A stretch of DNA of 26,520 nucleotides from MGBC163016 sp964462135 (GCA_964462135.1 CAYWWK010000026.1:1-26520), one strand, 5' to 3'. Shown: positions 8,144-15,012, counted from the first letter of the stretch. Notes: generated from the sequence alone by a model not told the origin. Translations and numbers: made by a program.

Positions 8144-8209
8144 ATTATAAACCCTCTACGCATGCTGGCCGGCTGGACACTGCAATGTTCCATCGGCGTA
8201 ACATTGCAG
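8144..8209 (-). promoter_or_regulatory. cydAB promoter with upstream palindromic operator
   Basis: A perfect TATAAT lies at 8144-8149 on the minus strand, with no recognisable -35. Upstream is CTGCAATGTT-N10-AACATTGCAG at 8180-8209, with perfect 10-bp arms, centred roughly 57 bp before the predicted start. A third half-site, TGCAATGT, is at 8268-8275. A missing -35 plus a palindrome at this position is typical of activator-dependent promoters. The motif does not match the FNR/CRP or Rex consensus that I know. Confidence 0.55.
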
Positions 8210-8307
8210 CTCTTGGGCTATGGTCTCCTCTTGGTCTCCGCAGCGAAGGCTTTACTTTACAGGGCCTTGCAATGTGATGTCTTGACTTTGATCTTCTGTC
8301 GAAACTC

Positions 8308-8330
8308 CGTAGCGCGGGCTTCAGCCTGCG
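8308..8330. repeat. Interspersed palindromic repeat, type C
   Basis: CGTAGCGC followed by GGCTTCAGCCTGCG. The reverse complement matches 136-160 with one base difference. It lies in the roughly 500-bp gap between cydA and the AAA ATPase gene. Confidence 0.55.
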
Positions 8331-8372
8331 TCGGTCACCAGGAAAGCATCAGGCGGCTGCTCCCAGCAGCGA

Positions 8373-8467
8373 AGCCAGTTCACTGCGATTGCTGAAAGCC
8401 TGGGCCGCAACTTGAGTTCATCGAACGCATTGGCTCTGACAAGGCGGGCTACTGGCGCATCAAGTAG
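8373..8467 (+). pseudogene. Remnant of the C-terminus of an AlbA_2/winged-helix ATP-binding regulator
   Basis: The plus-strand frame ending at TAG 8465-8467 reads EFIERIGSDKAGYWRIK, very like the C-terminal winged-helix end of AlbA_2-domain ATP-binding proteins (typically LIERVGSxKxGYW). Just upstream, in another frame, SQFTAIAESLGRNL resembles the first helices of such a helix-turn-helix. A deletion or frameshift separates them and no start is present. This suggests a decayed accessory gene next to the AAA_14 ATPase. The family match is from memory of its C-terminal motif. Confidence 0.4.
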
Positions 8468-8538
8468 ACAAGCAACCCTGCGGTAGAGGGCTTTCATATC
8501 AGATTCCGTTCCTCAGCCTTGCTACGGTTGGCCCGTAA

Positions 8539-8569
8539 GGGTTAATCCGAGCGAAGCGGAGATCGACCC
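8539..8569. repeat. Interspersed palindromic repeat, type A
   Basis: A hairpin-forming copy of the GGGTCGATCTCCGCTTCGCT-type element, in reverse orientation. The central GAGCGAAGCGGAGATCGACCC part is well conserved and the left arm has diverged. Other copies are at 9987, 11228 and 12797. Confidence 0.65.
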
Positions 8570-8606
8570 AGCTGTTTCATGAAGGACCGAATCGTTGCCG
8601 AATCGT

Positions 8607-9878
8607 CTAAGGGGCAAGTGTGGCAAGGGGGACGACAAGAACACCATCATCGCGTTGATAGGCTGTTTGCGTTGAAGTCAATACCATCAGGAAAGCAGGT
8701 TCACCCTCATTGTCTGACGCAACGCGATTCGCCAGCTTGAGCAGATGCTTTGCTCCTTCATCTATACGACTGTTTCCCATTTTGACTTCGATTGCTGCCC
8801 ACTGACCATCAGGCAGTATGATCACAGCATCGGCTTCAAGTCCTGTTTTGTCCCGATAATGTCTCACCTCAGCATCAAGCGCGTCGGCATACGCTCTCAA
8901 ATCGTGCACGCAAAGGGATTCGAATAGAAGCCCAAAGGTGTCGAAATCACCCATGAGCATCTCAGGAGTAGCACCCAACATGACCGCAGCAATGGAAGGA
9001 TCGCAAAAATGCCTCGTAGGACTTGTTCGCACTGCCGTCTTCAATCGCAGCTTGGGGCTCCAAGCTTCCATATCATCAATGACGAAAGCTCGCTTGAGTG
9101 CGTCAATGTATTCCGCAACGGTCACATCCGAAGGCGGATCACCTTGCATATCGTTCCTGATGGTGACAAGCGATGCTTCAGTTGAAATATTGCGTGCATA
9201 TGATCGCATGATCGCACGCAGCCATGTCGAATTTCGCCTTTTCCCCTCAAGCTCATCTATGTCGGAATCAAGCATCTCGGCCACGTAATTCGAAGCTTGG
9301 GCAAGTGCGATTCGATGATCGTTTTCGGTTACCGCCTGAGGCCAACCTCCACGACATATGACATAAGCGAGGTCATCGACATCAAGCTTGGCGATAGCGC
9401 CAAGTTGCCGCTCATGAGCAGATGCTGTTTCAAAAAGCTTCCTGAGTGAGACGGCGCCGGTCGATTCGCCGGTTTCAAAAAGGGACATGGTACGCATACG
9501 CAATCTGGCGATTCGTCCAACGCCCGAATGGGCTGGTCGCTTCTTTGGTGTTGCGGATCCCGTGAGGATGTATTGTCCACGCTGCCTGCTCTGATCAACA
9601 GAAAAGCGAACCGCGTCCCAAATCTGTGGGGCCATTTGCCATTCATCAATGAGACGCGGCTTGTCTCCTTCCAAGATTGCTGATGGTTTCGAGTCGGCCA
9701 GCGCTAGGAATGCAGGGCCTACGTCAGGATCTTGCAAAAAGACTGAGCTTTTGGCACATTGCTCGCCTGTTGATGTCTTCCCGCACCATTTTGGACCCTC
9801 GATCTGAACAGCACCGGATGTTGTAAGGCGCCAAGCCAAACACTTGTCAGCTATACGAGGTAAATAGGCATATGACAT
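8607..9878 (-). CDS. AAA_14/DUF4143-family P-loop ATPase
   Basis: This 423-residue protein has Walker A GPKWCGKTS at residues 28-36, Walker B RLIDEWQ at about 75-81 and sensor LTGSA near 106. It is the AAA_14 domain of a large STAND-like family in gut bacteria. The C-terminal DUF4143 region contains the LEADAVIILPDG...AIEVKMG pattern, which resembles a PD-(D/E)xK nuclease core (D, then ExK) and may be catalytic or vestigial. Cellular function is unknown; members are often in variable genome islands. The ATG at 9878 follows GGGAGAG at good spacing. The gene is flanked by tandem repeats, palindromic repeats and a gene remnant, which fits recent acquisition. Confidence 0.88.
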   Translation of the reverse strand: MSYAYLPRIADKCLAWRLTTSGAVQIEGPKWCGKTSTGEQCAKSSVFLQDPDVGPAFLALADSKPSAILEGDKPRLIDEWQMAPQIWDAVRFSVDQSRQRGQYILTGSATPKKRPAHSGVGRIARLRMRTMSLFETGESTGAVSLRKLFETASAHERQLGAIAKLDVDDLAYVICRGGWPQAVTENDHRIALAQASNYVAEMLDSDIDELEGKRRNSTWLRAIMRSYARNISTEASLVTIRNDMQGDPPSDVTVAEYIDALKRAFVIDDMEAWSPKLRLKTAVRTSPTRHFCDPSIAAVMLGATPEMLMGDFDTFGLLFESLCVHDLRAYADALDAEVRHYRDKTGLEADAVIILPDGQWAAIEVKMGNSRIDEGAKHLLKLANRVASDNEGEPAFLMVLTSTQTAYQRDDGVLVVPLATLAP

Positions 9879-9906
9879 CGCAACTCTCCCTCATGCTTGT
9901 TCCGAG

Positions 9907-9912
9907 ATTATA
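9907..9912 (-). promoter_or_regulatory. -10 box for the AAA_14 ATPase gene
   Basis: A perfect TATAAT on the minus strand, about 28 bp before the start codon. The first unit of the 23-bp tandem array begins 4 bp upstream, so the array occupies the -35 region and beyond. Confidence 0.5.
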
Positions 9913-9916
9913 CATG

Positions 9917-9985
9917 AAGTTGGCAAGTTGGACGGTTTTGAGTTGGCAAGTTGGACGGTTTTGAGTTGGCAAGTTGGACGGTTTT
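9917..9985. repeat. Three tandem copies of a 23-bp repeat
   Basis: The unit GAGTTGGCAAGTTGGACGGTTTT occurs three times head to tail, exact except for the first base pair of unit 1. Each unit contains AGTTGG twice at 8-bp spacing, so the array has six AGTTGG motifs. There are no spacers, which excludes CRISPR. The array sits immediately upstream of the ATPase -10 box. Confidence 0.95.
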
Positions 9986-9986
9986 A

Positions 9987-10069
9987 GGGTCGATCTCCGC
10001 TTCGCTCGGATCGACCCCTGCGCAGGAGATGCTGCATCGTGTTCGTAGGGGCGGATTGAAAATCCGCCC
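9987..10069. repeat. Composite palindromic repeat (type A + linker + type B), 83 bp
   Basis: A type A hairpin (9987-10018) is joined by a CGCAGGAGAT linker to a type B hairpin, GGGCGGATT/AATCCGCCC (10045-10069). A second composite of exactly the same length is at 12797-12879 with few differences. It resembles paired REP/BIME elements of other bacteria. Confidence 0.8.
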
Positions 10070-10100
10070 AGCGTTGCACCTGAGTCGAACCGATACGTCA

Positions 10101-10160
10101 GGCAACCCGGCAGTTGCCGCAATGATCATGTTGCGCATGATCTTTGCGCAACGCATTTTT
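10101..10160. other. Two small hairpins downstream of the SDR gene
   Basis: GGCAAC/GTTGCC pairs at 10101-10118. GTTGCGC/GCGCAAC pairs at 10130-10152 and is followed on the plus strand by ATTTTT (10155-10160). On the minus strand, where the SDR gene ends at 10163, there is no T-run, so termination of the SDR transcript is uncertain. Confidence 0.35.
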
Positions 10161-10162
10161 CC

Positions 10163-10915
10163 TTACGGACGGGATAGCCCATCAACGGGAATGATGGCAC
10201 CCGAGATGTAATTCGACATCTCAGACGCCAGGAACAGGAATGCGTTGGCAATGTCTTCCGGTTCCCCCATGCGGCCAAGTGGAATGGATTCGATCAGGGG
10301 CTTGATGACGGATTCAGGCAAAGCGTCCACCATATCAGTGTGCGTCACACCCGGCGCCACTGCATTGACGCGAATGTCATGCTTCGCCAACTCGCGGGCC
10401 AAGGAGAGCGTCAGCCCGTTGATGGCGAACTTGGACGTGGGGTAGGCGCTTCCCGACGGCTGTCCATGCTTGCCCACCATGGAAGAGGTGTTGATGATGG
10501 AACCGTGGCCGCCTTGCTCGATCATGATGCGTGCAGCAGCTTGGCTGCAGACGAAAGGAGCGATGACGTTGATGTCCATGACTGATTCGAATTCCTCGGT
10601 GGTGTAGTCCACCAACGGAGTGCGAGAACTGACGCCGGCGTTGTTGCAAAGCACGTCAAGCCGCCCGAATCGCTGCACCACCTGATCAAAGGCTGCCTTC
10701 ACGGAATCGGCATCCGTGAGCTTCGGGCAGATGCCCATGACGTTGTCATGATACCCTTCCTCAGCCAACTGCGCCAAAGCCTTGTCAACCGTCTCTTGGC
10801 GAGACCCGCAGAGGGCCACTTTCGCTCCATTTTGCAGGAATTCCTTGACGATGACATAACCGATGCCACGCGTGCCGCCCGTGACCACGGCCACCTTGTT
10901 CTGAACGATACCCAT
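10163..10915 (-). CDS. Short-chain dehydrogenase/reductase, BaiA-like (possible hydroxysteroid dehydrogenase)
   Basis: This 250-residue classical SDR has the cofactor motif TGGTRGIG at 12-19, NNAG at 91-94, catalytic Ser145, and Tyr158/Lys162 in YPTSK. The N-terminus (GIVQNKVAVVTGGTRGIG...NGAKV...ALAQL) and the end (PVDGLSRP) look closer to bile-acid 3-alpha-hydroxysteroid dehydrogenase BaiA than to generic FabG, judged from memory. A bile acid or steroid substrate is therefore an inference; other ketoreductase roles remain possible. The reading frame extends to 11017, but AAAGGA upstream of the ATG at 10915 and the homology start at MGIVQNK favour the shorter form. It stands alone, with no other bai gene beside it. 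Confidence 0.88.
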   Translation of the reverse strand: MGIVQNKVAVVTGGTRGIGYVIVKEFLQNGAKVALCGSRQETVDKALAQLAEEGYHDNVMGICPKLTDADSVKAAFDQVVQRFGRLDVLCNNAGVSSRTPLVDYTTEEFESVMDINVIAPFVCSQAAARIMIEQGGHGSIINTSSMVGKHGQPSGSAYPTSKFAINGLTLSLARELAKHDIRVNAVAPGVTHTDMVDALPESVIKPLIESIPLGRMGEPEDIANAFLFLASEMSNYISGAIIPVDGLSRP

Positions 10916-11011
10916 GCATGTGTCCTTTCGATTCGAATATGGATGCGTCAAGTATCTTATATCGCTCCAATCTGTGCAATTTCCCTTCAGAGAAAGGATG
11001 TCACCGAACGC

Positions 11012-11040
11012 TTGCATGTATCAGGGGTCTTGGCTAGAAT
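11012..11040 (+). promoter_or_regulatory. Promoter of tRNA-Phe
   Basis: -35 TTGCAT (11012-11017), a 17-bp spacer and -10 TAGAAT (11035-11040). The predicted start is near 11047, about 19 bp before the tRNA. Confidence 0.65.
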
Positions 11041-11065
11041 ATGCGAACGCGCTTGCGCGCTTTCT

Positions 11066-11141
11066 GGTCGGGTAGCTCAGTTGGTAGAGCAGCGGACTGA
11101 AAATCCGCGTGCCGAGGGTTCAAGTCCCCCTCCGACCACCA
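11066..11141 (+). tRNA. tRNA-Phe (anticodon GAA)
   Basis: A 76-nt cloverleaf. The acceptor stem GGTCGGG pairs with TCCGACC (one G-T pair) and is followed by discriminator A and an encoded CCA. The D-arm is GCTC...GAGC. The anticodon stem GCGGA/TCCGC has loop CTGAAAA, giving anticodon GAA. The T-loop is TTCAAGT; the T-stem has one A-C mismatch. It is a single-gene transcript with its own promoter and terminator, on the opposite strand to its neighbours. Confidence 0.97.
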
Positions 11142-11150
11142 TGATCTCAA

Positions 11151-11180
11151 CGGGAGCCTGCGGGCTCCCGATTTGCTTTT
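11151..11180 (+). terminator. Rho-independent terminator of tRNA-Phe
   Basis: A perfect 8-bp stem CGGGAGCC/GGCTCCCG with a 4-nt loop (11151-11170), followed by ATTTGCTTTT. Confidence 0.85.
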
Positions 11181-11227
11181 CGCTGAGATGAAAAGCGGAC
11201 CCTCTCCCAATCGCCCTTGGATCGATC

Positions 11228-11259
11228 GGGTCGATCTCCACTTCGTTCGGATCAACCCC
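11228..11259. repeat. Interspersed palindromic repeat, type A
   Basis: A diverged copy of the type A hairpin, with several compensating-looking changes, between the tRNA terminator and the end of purF. It may shape the 3' end of the purF transcript, since no T-run terminator is seen there. Confidence 0.65.
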
Positions 11260-11290
11260 TACGGCACAGATCGAACCCTCCATAAGCCCC

Positions 11291-12652
11291 TCACTCAGGG
11301 TAGATGCCCGTGAAGCAGGCCTCGCAGAAGCCCTCATGCTGCACGTTTCCCACTGCCACGCGCAGCCCCTCCAAAGAGAGGAATGCAAGCGAATCAGCCC
11401 CAATCCATTCGCACATCTCATCGAGGCTCTTGTTCGCTGCGATCAGCTGGTCGCGCGTATCGGTATCTATCCCGTAATAGCAAGGCCAAAGAATCTCAGG
11501 ACTCGTGATACGCAAGTGCACCTCTGCCGCACCCGCACCGCGCAACATGGATACCAGCTTCTTTGACGTGTTTCCTCGCACGATGGAATCATCGATGACC
11601 ACAAGGCGCTTGCCTTCGATGACATCGGGAAGGGGGTTCAGCTTGAGACGGATACCCAGTTGGCGCATCTCTTGGGTTGGCTGGATGAACGTACGCCCCA
11701 CATAGCGATTCTTGACGATGCCGTCCGCATAGGGAATGCCACTCTCATGGGCGAATCCGAGCGCTGCAGGCACTCCCGAATCAGGCACACCCAGCACGAG
11801 ATCGGCCTCCGCTGGAGCCTCTTGCGCCAAGATGCATCCACATGCCTGTCGAGCTGCATACACGTTCTGTCCATCTATCACGGAATCTGGCCGGGCGAAG
11901 TACACATATTCGAAGATGCACGACGCCCTGCGCTTCGGCATGCTGCCCATCGTTGATGAAATGCCCTGCTCGTTGATGCGCACGATCTCGCCAGGTGTCA
12001 CTTCGCGAAGGAAGCGAGCACCTACGATATCCAATCCACAGGTTTCAGAGGAGAGCACCCATCCTCGTTCGTCTGGCAGCTCTCCCAAGCAAAGCGGTCT
12101 GATGCCGTAAGGATCCCTGAACGCGTAGAGGGCATCGGCGGTGCAGATGACGATGGCATATGCTCCTCTGATGTGCTGCATGGCTTGAGCGATCCCCTCC
12201 CGCAGATGATGCGTTTCCAAAGTCAAATGCGCTATCAACTGGGCCGCTATATCCGAATCGGTTCCCGCCATCAAGGGAATGCCCAGATCGTCAAGATGGG
12301 CACGGAGTTCATTGGTGTTCGTGAGCGTTCCGTTGTGGGCCAAGGCGAACGGCACGTCTCCGATGGATGCCATGTGTGGCTGGGACGTTTCCCAAGCATC
12401 GCTGCCGCCACTGGTGGAGTAGCGAACATGGCCGATGGCCAGCTTGCCCTTCAATGCTGCAAGCGACGCCTCATCGAACACTTGTGTGACAAGGCCAAGA
12501 TCCTTGTTCACGCATATCGCGTGCCCATCACCTACCGCAATGCCAGCGCTCTCCTGTCCACGATGCTGCAATGACTGCAGACCGAAGCACGCCATGCGTG
12601 CAACGTCGGATTCCGGCGCCCAAACGCCGAAGACACCGCATTCCTCATGCAT
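11291..12652 (-). CDS. purF: Amidophosphoribosyltransferase
   Basis: This 453-residue enzyme makes 5-phosphoribosylamine from PRPP and glutamine, the first step of purine synthesis. The start is MHEECGVFGVWA: a 4-residue propeptide, then the N-terminal nucleophile Cys5 exposed after self-cleavage. The glutaminase (Ntn) domain comes first. The phosphoribosyltransferase domain has the PRPP loop VVIDDSIVRGNTS. Cysteines at SCIFEY, WPCYYG and the C-terminal CEAC match the 4Fe-4S ligands of the Bacillus-type enzyme, which is oxygen sensitive. The frame is open up to 12850, but AAGGG before the ATG at 12652 and the fixed position of the nucleophile decide the start. It stands alone, without other pur genes. 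Confidence 0.97.
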   Translation of the reverse strand: MHEECGVFGVWAPESDVARMACFGLQSLQHRGQESAGIAVGDGHAICVNKDLGLVTQVFDEASLAALKGKLAIGHVRYSTSGGSDAWETSQPHMASIGDVPFALAHNGTLTNTNELRAHLDDLGIPLMAGTDSDIAAQLIAHLTLETHHLREGIAQAMQHIRGAYAIVICTADALYAFRDPYGIRPLCLGELPDERGWVLSSETCGLDIVGARFLREVTPGEIVRINEQGISSTMGSMPKRRASCIFEYVYFARPDSVIDGQNVYAARQACGCILAQEAPAEADLVLGVPDSGVPAALGFAHESGIPYADGIVKNRYVGRTFIQPTQEMRQLGIRLKLNPLPDVIEGKRLVVIDDSIVRGNTSKKLVSMLRGAGAAEVHLRITSPEILWPCYYGIDTDTRDQLIAANKSLDEMCEWIGADSLAFLSLEGLRVAVGNVQHEGFCEACFTGIYPE

Positions 12653-12981
12653 TCCGCTACCCTTCCGGACGATTACCCCGAAATGGTAAGGCGGCTGTGT
12701 TTCGAAACGATGAAAGATTCGCATTACGCGACGGTCGCGACACACCCGCCCGGAAATGCCCCCTCCGGAACAGGGCAAGGCGCCGCTTCGCAGGTTGGGT
12801 CGATCTCCGCTTCGCTCGGATCTACCCCTACGCAGGAGATACTGCGTCACATTCGTAGGGGCGGATTAAGAATCCGCCCTCTGGGGTGTGGGTTGATCGG
12901 ATTGACCCCTACAGGCCTTCGCTACACGCTCCGACCAACCTGTCATATTTACTCAAAACGCAGGATTCCGTGCAAAGACTC
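12653..12981. other. Intergenic region upstream of purF
   Basis: A 329-bp gap. The 144 bp next to purF must hold its promoter, but I see no convincing -10/-35 pair, purine riboswitch or PurR-like box. The rest is occupied by palindromic repeats (12797-12910) and about 70 bp after the prepilin peptidase stop with no clear terminator. Confidence 0.6.
12797..12910. repeat. Composite palindromic repeat (A + linker + B) plus an extra A-like half
   Basis: 12797-12828 is a type A hairpin and 12855-12879 a type B hairpin, joined by the CGCAGGAGAT linker, 83 bp in all as at 9987-10069. A shorter GGGTTGATCGGATTGACCCC palindrome at 12890-12910 is a partial type A copy. Confidence 0.8.
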
Positions 12982-13461
12982 TCAGAGGATCAAAGCCACC
13001 ATGGCTCCCAAGAAGAGCGCGGGAGCGAAAGGCACCTGGCCTGCACACGCTCCAGGAGCGTTCGCAAAACGCGTGCGAGGGATGACGAAGGCCAAAACGA
13101 CTGATGCTGTGCAGGCCACCAAGAGGCACAGCACCCCTTTGATGAATCCCAGATACAGCCCCATGGCGAAGAGGAGCTTGATATCGCCACCTCCTATGGC
13201 GGCCTGTCCGAAGACTCGCTCGAAGAGGCACCCCAGCACCAAGGCTGCGCCCCCAAGCGCAAGCGCAGCGCCCAGCCCCTCCCCAGCCTGATGCCATGCC
13301 GCTTGGCTTCCCCCTTCTGAAACGAGGTGCGCACCCATGACAACGATCCAGAGCACAGCCATGCACAAGACCAGCTTGTTGGGTATCCGACGCTCTTGCA
13401 AATCGAAGACGCTGGCAGAAGCCAGCGGTCCCATCAGCGCGCAACTGAATGCCAGCCCCAT
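12982..13461 (-). CDS. Stand-alone A24 prepilin peptidase (type IV leader peptidase, peptidase domain only)
   Basis: This 159-residue membrane protein has about five to six hydrophobic segments. The two catalytic aspartates of A24 peptidases are Asp20 (FDLQERRIPN) and Asp93 in the signature GGGDIK. It lacks the N-terminal methyltransferase domain of PilD-type enzymes, so it resembles TadV/CpaA peptidases that cleave type IV or Flp-type prepilins at the membrane. No pilin, Tad ATPase or secretion gene is in the window. Its start lies 7 bp after the radical SAM gene ends, so the two are probably co-transcribed. The ribosome binding site inside that gene is weak. Confidence 0.85.
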   Translation of the reverse strand: MGLAFSCALMGPLASASVFDLQERRIPNKLVLCMAVLWIVVMGAHLVSEGGSQAAWHQAGEGLGAALALGGAALVLGCLFERVFGQAAIGGGDIKLLFAMGLYLGFIKGVLCLLVACTASVVLAFVIPRTRFANAPGACAGQVPFAPALFLGAMVALIL

Positions 13462-13467
13462 GATGCG

Positions 13468-14850
13468 CTACCCGAAGATCAATTCCCGTTCGACGCCCGT
13501 GAGCGCTTCCCGCGCTTGATCGCGCAGATTGTTCACGCCAATGAAGAACTGCCGCATCATCACCACCGTCAGATAGCGACCCTTGGGCGTGAGCGTCAGC
13601 TCGTCCGCATCGTCCGTGGCAAATGCCCCAGCAGCTCGCATGAACGCCATTTCCACAGGAAGACCGCGTTCGATGCTGATGCCGAAGTCCTTCTCGAATG
13701 CATGTTTGTCAAGTCGCAGTCCGAAGAGTTGCATCATGAACCGATAACGCATCCTGTCACGCAGGGTGAAATGCGTCTTTCCCATCATGGACATACGACC
13801 ACGCTCGATAGCCTGATTGTATTCGGTGACGGAGAACGTGTTCACATAGAGCGTTTCCCCCAGGTAGGTGATGCCACCCGACCCGATGGCAGGGTACTCC
13901 TCATAGTCAACCACGTATTCGTCGATCATGTGAGCATCTGCCGCATCATCGAAGGGCAATGCCGTCTCTTCACCACGAAGATCCACTTTTCGGCGGTTGA
14001 AGGTCCAAGCACTCCCGAAGTCGAACACGCCAGTATCAACCAGCAATTCGCAGATGATCTCATAGAAGCGCTGCTCACGGGAATAGTCCACGGGACCCAC
14101 CGTCTTCGCCAACTGTCGCTGCACGGAAGGGGAGGCCATCAGGGGATAGAACGTGGTTTGGCTGGCGCCCGATTCAATGACCCGCTCAATGTCGTTGATC
14201 AGGATATCTTCCGTTTGGGCGGGAAAGTTGAAGATCATGTCAGCATTCAGGGAGACGAAGTGTGGGCTGGCCTCACGAATGCGCGCAAGGATTTCCTGCC
14301 CACTTCCGTATTTGTCGTAGCGGTCCATCTGCTTCAGCAGGTCGTCGTTGAAGCTTTGCACCCCAACGGACAAACGCTGCACACGCCCTTCCAGCTTTTC
14401 GAGATAGGAGGGAATGAGATGGTTCGGATTCGTTTCCGAGGACACTTCACGAATGCCGGGGAAGGTGTCGCGTGCCAAGTCAAGCGTCTCGCAAAGTTCA
14501 TCCAGCAGGATGGTAGGGGTCCCGCCCCCCACATAGACGCTGTCGAAATCGTAGCCAAGCTCGCGCAGCATCAGCATCTCAGCACGCATGTTCTTGAAAT
14601 AGGGGCGCGCCCGTTCCTCTGAGAAGGGAAACCGGTTGAAGGAACAGTACGGGCAGAGCCGCTCGCAGAAAGGCACGTGCATGTACAGCATGTAGCGCTT
14701 TCCGGATTCAGGCCCCGGCATTCGATCCTCAGCAACTGGCCCAAGCTTCAGATATTGATGGGTAGTGGCTTCTACCACTTTGGTCAACAAGCGCTCGCTC
14801 AGCAAGAGCAATCCTTTCGCGAACACGGATGGTTTTGGAAGAGTATACAA
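13468..14850 (-). CDS. HemN/HemW-like radical SAM enzyme
   Basis: This 460-residue protein has the radical SAM cluster motif CERLCPYC at residues 62-69 (CxxxCxxC, followed by SFNR), GGGTPT at 108-113 and SVGVQSFN. These place it in the coproporphyrinogen oxidase/HemW/ChuW group. A HemN_C-like region (GLRLDKHAFEKDFG) is near residue 375. Possible roles are anaerobic porphyrin oxidation, haem delivery, or haem-ring opening and methyl transfer as in ChuW/HutW; the sequence alone does not decide. The start is a TTG at 14850, since a TGA lies 7 codons upstream in frame and GGGAGG precedes it by 11 bases. It is followed directly by the prepilin peptidase. Confidence 0.85.
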   Translation of the reverse strand: MYTLPKPSVFAKGLLLLSERLLTKVVEATTHQYLKLGPVAEDRMPGPESGKRYMLYMHVPFCERLCPYCSFNRFPFSEERARPYFKNMRAEMLMLRELGYDFDSVYVGGGTPTILLDELCETLDLARDTFPGIREVSSETNPNHLIPSYLEKLEGRVQRLSVGVQSFNDDLLKQMDRYDKYGSGQEILARIREASPHFVSLNADMIFNFPAQTEDILINDIERVIESGASQTTFYPLMASPSVQRQLAKTVGPVDYSREQRFYEIICELLVDTGVFDFGSAWTFNRRKVDLRGEETALPFDDAADAHMIDEYVVDYEEYPAIGSGGITYLGETLYVNTFSVTEYNQAIERGRMSMMGKTHFTLRDRMRYRFMMQLFGLRLDKHAFEKDFGISIERGLPVEMAFMRAAGAFATDDADELTLTPKGRYLTVVMMRQFFIGVNNLRDQAREALTGVERELIFG

Positions 14851-14931
14851 GAACGCTTCTGCCTCCCGTCAGGTAACGGCAGGTTCACGTCCGAATTCCC
14901 GGATGCTTCATCCCCAGAGAGTTTCGTCGCA

Positions 14932-15012
14932 GATTGAGACACTCATATGATTGAGAGGATTCTCAAAATGCACATCTGGCCTGCTCAGGTTACGTCCTGA
15001 TGACTCGAGTCA
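14932..15012. promoter_or_regulatory. Operator-like inverted repeats between divergent genes
   Basis: TTGAGA-GGAT-TCTCAA (14951-14966) is an inverted repeat, with a further ATTGAGA direct copy at 14932-14938. TGACTCGAGTCA at 15001-15012 is a perfect 12-bp palindrome. They lie between the radical SAM start (14850, minus) and the 52-residue gene (15112, plus), where shared regulation would be expected. The first resembles Fur/PerR-type half-sites (TGAGAAT on the minus strand), but only loosely. Confidence 0.4.

Noticed and set aside
8607..9878. AAA_14/DUF4143 protein as an antitoxin or toxin of a two-gene system.
   Set aside because: No short partner gene is adjacent; the neighbours are a remnant and repeats.
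9917..9985. Possible CRISPR array.
   Set aside because: The three 23-bp units are directly adjacent without spacers, and no cas genes are present.
9847..10156. Short minus-strand frames reading through the 23-bp repeats (82 and 91 codons).
   Set aside because: They are produced by a repeat length that is not a multiple of three over an open stretch. They lack ribosome binding sites and overlap the ATPase promoter.
11291..12850. Longer purF starting at 12850.
   Set aside because: The extension would cover a palindromic repeat and place the nucleophile Cys far from the N-terminus, which the Ntn mechanism does not allow without a long propeptide.
13327..14622. 431-codon plus-strand open frame opposite the radical SAM and prepilin peptidase genes.
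   Set aside because: It covers two genes with clear catalytic motifs on the minus strand and shows no domain of its own.
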